Assembly (NCBI RefSeq): GCF_007004765.1
Contig: NZ_VIKR01000005.1
Location: forward strand, 62,001 to 126,000
Source: Aliikangiella marina
GTDB taxonomy: Bacteria > Pseudomonadota > Gammaproteobacteria > Enterobacterales > Kangiellaceae
Direction of reading: 5' to 3'
Length of the DNA: 64,000 bases
Shown here: one piece after another, positions 62,097 to 64,000 of the stretch
How the letters are laid out: every line of letters starts with the position of its first letter
Numbering within the stretch: the stretch's first letter is position 1
Notes under the pieces: generated by a model
The model's database searches: none
Told to the model about the DNA's origin: nothing
What the model saw: the letters and a program-made list of their open reading frames with translations, nothing else
Program-made: the position numbers and the translations under genes

Positions 62097-62618
62097 ATGA
62101 AAATATTATTAACGATAATTTTACTGCTCGGGATGGGCTGTGCCAACGCGACCAGTGATGTCAATGCATCCAAGACCCCTTTAAAATTAATTGAAGCTCA
62201 ATTAACGGTCGAAGGAATGAAGCTTGGAATCAAGAGTGGTGTGTCTAAAACCTGTTTTGATTCCGGCGAAGCTATCGATATTTGTTTGAACGAATTAGAT
62301 AAAATTGATCAACTTGACCTAAAAAGTTTGCTGACTAAAGTCTATCGAGAGGTCTACACCGAAGCTCAGATGCAGGAACTTTACGCGTTTTATTCATCTG
62401 AAAGTGGAAGAAAGTATTCTCAAGGCCTTTTATGCATTTTGGCAAGCCAACTGGATTACCCTTCGCCCTACCAAATGCCGTCTTTTTCGGCAGCCGATGA
62501 AACTTCAATTCGCGACTTTCAAGCTTCATTGATTTCTCAGATAGAACAAGAACGCCAATCTGCTATCGAAGTAGCCATCAACAAATACCTCATGCCAGTC
62601 CTCGGCAATAACAGCTAA
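62097..62618 (+). CDS. DUF2059-like secreted protein
   Basis: 173 residues with a signal peptide or lipoprotein-like N-terminus (MKILLTIILLLGMGCANA). REVYTEAQMQELYAFYSSESGRKY resembles the DUF2059 core. Function unknown. It starts 41 bp after the VOC gene, so the two may be one transcript. Confidence 0.6.
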   Translation: MKILLTIILLLGMGCANATSDVNASKTPLKLIEAQLTVEGMKLGIKSGVSKTCFDSGEAIDICLNELDKIDQLDLKSLLTKVYREVYTEAQMQELYAFYSSESGRKYSQGLLCILASQLDYPSPYQMPSFSAADETSIRDFQASLISQIEQERQSAIEVAINKYLMPVLGNNS

Positions 62619-62840
62619 ATAGACAGTTAATCGTCTTAAAATTGGTGGTCTAGCCTCAAGGCCACCGCAAGCCCCAGCTTGGTCAATGTACGACATTAAA
62701 ACGGTTAACTGTAGCCTTTTGCGCGAGTTTAGGGGCGTAAATTCTCTCAATAAAACCGACAAATAACCCTCTAATTTCACCCACAACATCTATACTTAGA
62801 GCGAATATTCAAATATTTTTCGATCAAGGAAAATGATGCA

Positions 62841-63389
62841 GTGAGTGAAATTAACATAAGTCAGCAAGTTATACGTCGATTGAATCAAATTAATCAGGCG
62901 AGAGCGCAAGGGTTTGACTATCAACTGATAGAGTTGCTTAAACTTGGCTTGCAACGATTCAATTTGGACATTGGTATTCTCTCTCGGATTGAAGACAAGC
63001 TTTATACGGTCGTCAACTGTGTGACGCCAGAAGGGGTTGAAATGAAGCCGGGCGATACCTTTGATTTTGACATTACCTATTGCGAAATTACCTGTGGAGC
63101 CGACAAGCCGGTGGCACTGGAGCATGTTGGGAATGATGATAAATATGGCACTCATCCCGCCTATAGTTCGTTTGGCTTGGAGTCATATATAGGAATACCA
63201 ATAAGAGTTGAAGGTGAACTTTACGGTACTCTCAACTTTTCAAGCGCAATGCCCTATCCGAGAAAGTTTTCTGATTTTGATATCGATGCGTTAGTTCTGA
63301 TGGCGTCCTGGCTTGAGGGAGAACTACTTCGCCAGCGTTTAGAGAAGAAGCTAGACCAGCTAACTAAGGAGCTGGCTCATAGCAACTAA
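62841..63389 (+). CDS. GAF-domain protein
   Basis: 182 residues, almost all one GAF domain (about 25-170; FGLESYIGIPIRVEGELYGTLNFSS). Soluble, no effector domain. A GTG start at 62841 follows AAGGA by ten nt; the ATG-ATG just before is out of frame and ends at TGA after three codons, overlapping the GTG. The ligand is not clear. A strong terminator follows. Confidence 0.78.
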   Translation: MSEINISQQVIRRLNQINQARAQGFDYQLIELLKLGLQRFNLDIGILSRIEDKLYTVVNCVTPEGVEMKPGDTFDFDITYCEITCGADKPVALEHVGNDDKYGTHPAYSSFGLESYIGIPIRVEGELYGTLNFSSAMPYPRKFSDFDIDALVLMASWLEGELLRQRLEKKLDQLTKELAHSN

Positions 63390-63423
63390 TTGGAGATCGC
63401 TCAATTCATTATTCGCCAAGGCA

Positions 63424-63456
63424 AAAAAAGCGAAACCGAGAGGTTTCGCTTTTTTA
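63424..63456 (+). terminator. Rho-independent terminator after GAF gene
   Basis: AGCGAAACC (63429-63437), GAGA tetraloop, GGTTTCGCT (63442-63450) and five T. Preceding A-run also allows termination in the other direction. Confidence 0.92.
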
Positions 63457-63533
63457 TTGGGACTACAATTCCTCACTGCTGAATAGGAAGTTTTTTGTGT
63501 ACTATTTTTCAGTGTCTGTTAATTGCCTGTTGA

Positions 63534-64000
63534 TTACTGGGCGTGTGCAGTTGCTCTGAAAATACTGTTCATCAACATCACGTTTAATCCGTCAAGATAA
63601 GCCCTTACCGTTGGCTCCTGAGTATAGGCAATCACCATTCCTTTACCTTTTGGTTGGTGAATTAAATAGGGCTTGTAAGCTAACTGCCGCTTATTTTCTT
63701 GCCATAAATAACCACTGGCCAAAACCTCTTTGGGGCCTTTAAACCATGCCAGGTTTTTACCTGATTTGAGTTGAATTGGCGTATAGATATCGTTGCCATA
63801 AACTAGGCCAACCACATCTTTGTTGATACCTGCGGTTAGCCAGTGTTCTTGGTCGACCTCGATATTAGCCAGCACACCAGCGACAAAATCCGGTTTTTCT
63901 TGGGCATTTTCACTGGCAGCTACAAGATCTGACTTTTCAGTGTAAAGGGTTCCTTCTACAGTTGATTTTTTATTATCCTGCTTGCTCTTTTTTGACGGCT
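63534..64000 (-). CDS. C-terminal part of a large M14-like peptidase (runs off window)
   Basis: 155 codons are present, open to the window edge, so the start lies outside. The sequence ends HQPKGKGMVIAYTQEPTVRAY and LDGLNVMLMNSIFRATAHAQ, which resembles the tail of large secreted zinc carboxypeptidase (M14) proteins. The catalytic domain is not visible, so this is tentative. Confidence 0.5.
   Translation of the reverse strand, partial: PSKKSKQDNKKSTVEGTLYTEKSDLVAASENAQEKPDFVAGVLANIEVDQEHWLTAGINKDVVGLVYGNDIYTPIQLKSGKNLAWFKGPKEVLASGYLWQENKRQLAYKPYLIHQPKGKGMVIAYTQEPTVRAYLDGLNVMLMNSIFRATAHAQ

Overview
The window looks like the chromosome of a free-living, probably marine gammaproteobacterium of moderate GC content. 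Supports are the glyQ-glyS-gmhB order, the cyaA / lptM-dapF-DUF484-xerC-HAD block in its enterobacterial order (without cyaY), a complete mannose-sensitive haemagglutinin (MSHA) type IV pilus locus, and YceI/YceJ, YchJ, FadH and RluA proteins. Assignment near Kangiellaceae/Oceanospirillales is an inference from gene order, not a measurement. I see no rRNA, tRNA, insertion sequence, prophage or CRISPR array.

Layout. 1-2905: 3' end of an endonuclease V-like gene overlapping a TetR repressor, which is divergent from the 2,4-dienoyl-CoA reductase fadH; both promoters share one palindromic operator. 2983-6122: small membrane protein, tandem SnoaL protein and a TPR diguanylate cyclase. 6309-9964: gmhB, glyS, glyQ. 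10080-11451: membrane redoxin and ychJ. 11461-24003: MSHA pilus locus on the minus strand (mshI, a PilN-like gene, J, K, L, M, N, E, G, F, A, C, D, O, P), without mshH, mshB or mshQ. 24330-25602: cytochrome c5 and a degenerate PAS-GGDEF protein. 25692-31886: cyaA, lptM, dapF, DUF484, xerC, HAD phosphatase. 31916-39616: GH97 glycosidase, rluA, a 12-TM/HEAT-like membrane protein, a D-amino acid dehydrogenase and an esterase lipoprotein. 39755-48304: CadC-like regulator with a TolB propeller, LysE exporter, MltF-like transglycosylase with a damaged C-terminus, patatin and small uncharacterised proteins. 48459-52407: PadR-PspC pair and yceJ-yceI. 52654-59336: thiol-redox protein and two very large c-di-GMP-type signalling proteins that meet tail to tail. 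59481-64000: Sir2 deacylase, MarR-GNAT fusion, VOC, DUF2059 and GAF proteins, and the C-terminus of an M14-like peptidase.

How it works together. The recurring theme is surface attachment and cyclic-nucleotide signalling. MshE carries two MshEN c-di-GMP-binding motifs, and the same window encodes two GGEEF diguanylate cyclases, one degenerate PAS-GGDEF and one HPt-REC-REC-GGDEF-EAL protein whose catalytic motifs look lost, plus the class I adenylate cyclase. Sequence-level signals not explained by genes include a 21-22 bp-periodic array of YAGTAAWW boxes upstream of mshI, a terminator-like hairpin buried in the mshC leader-peptide codons just after the major pilin gene, perfect or near-perfect operators sitting inside the promoters of tetR/fadH, padR and the MarR-GNAT gene (two of them with apparently leaderless transcripts), and a disrupted mltF 3' end.
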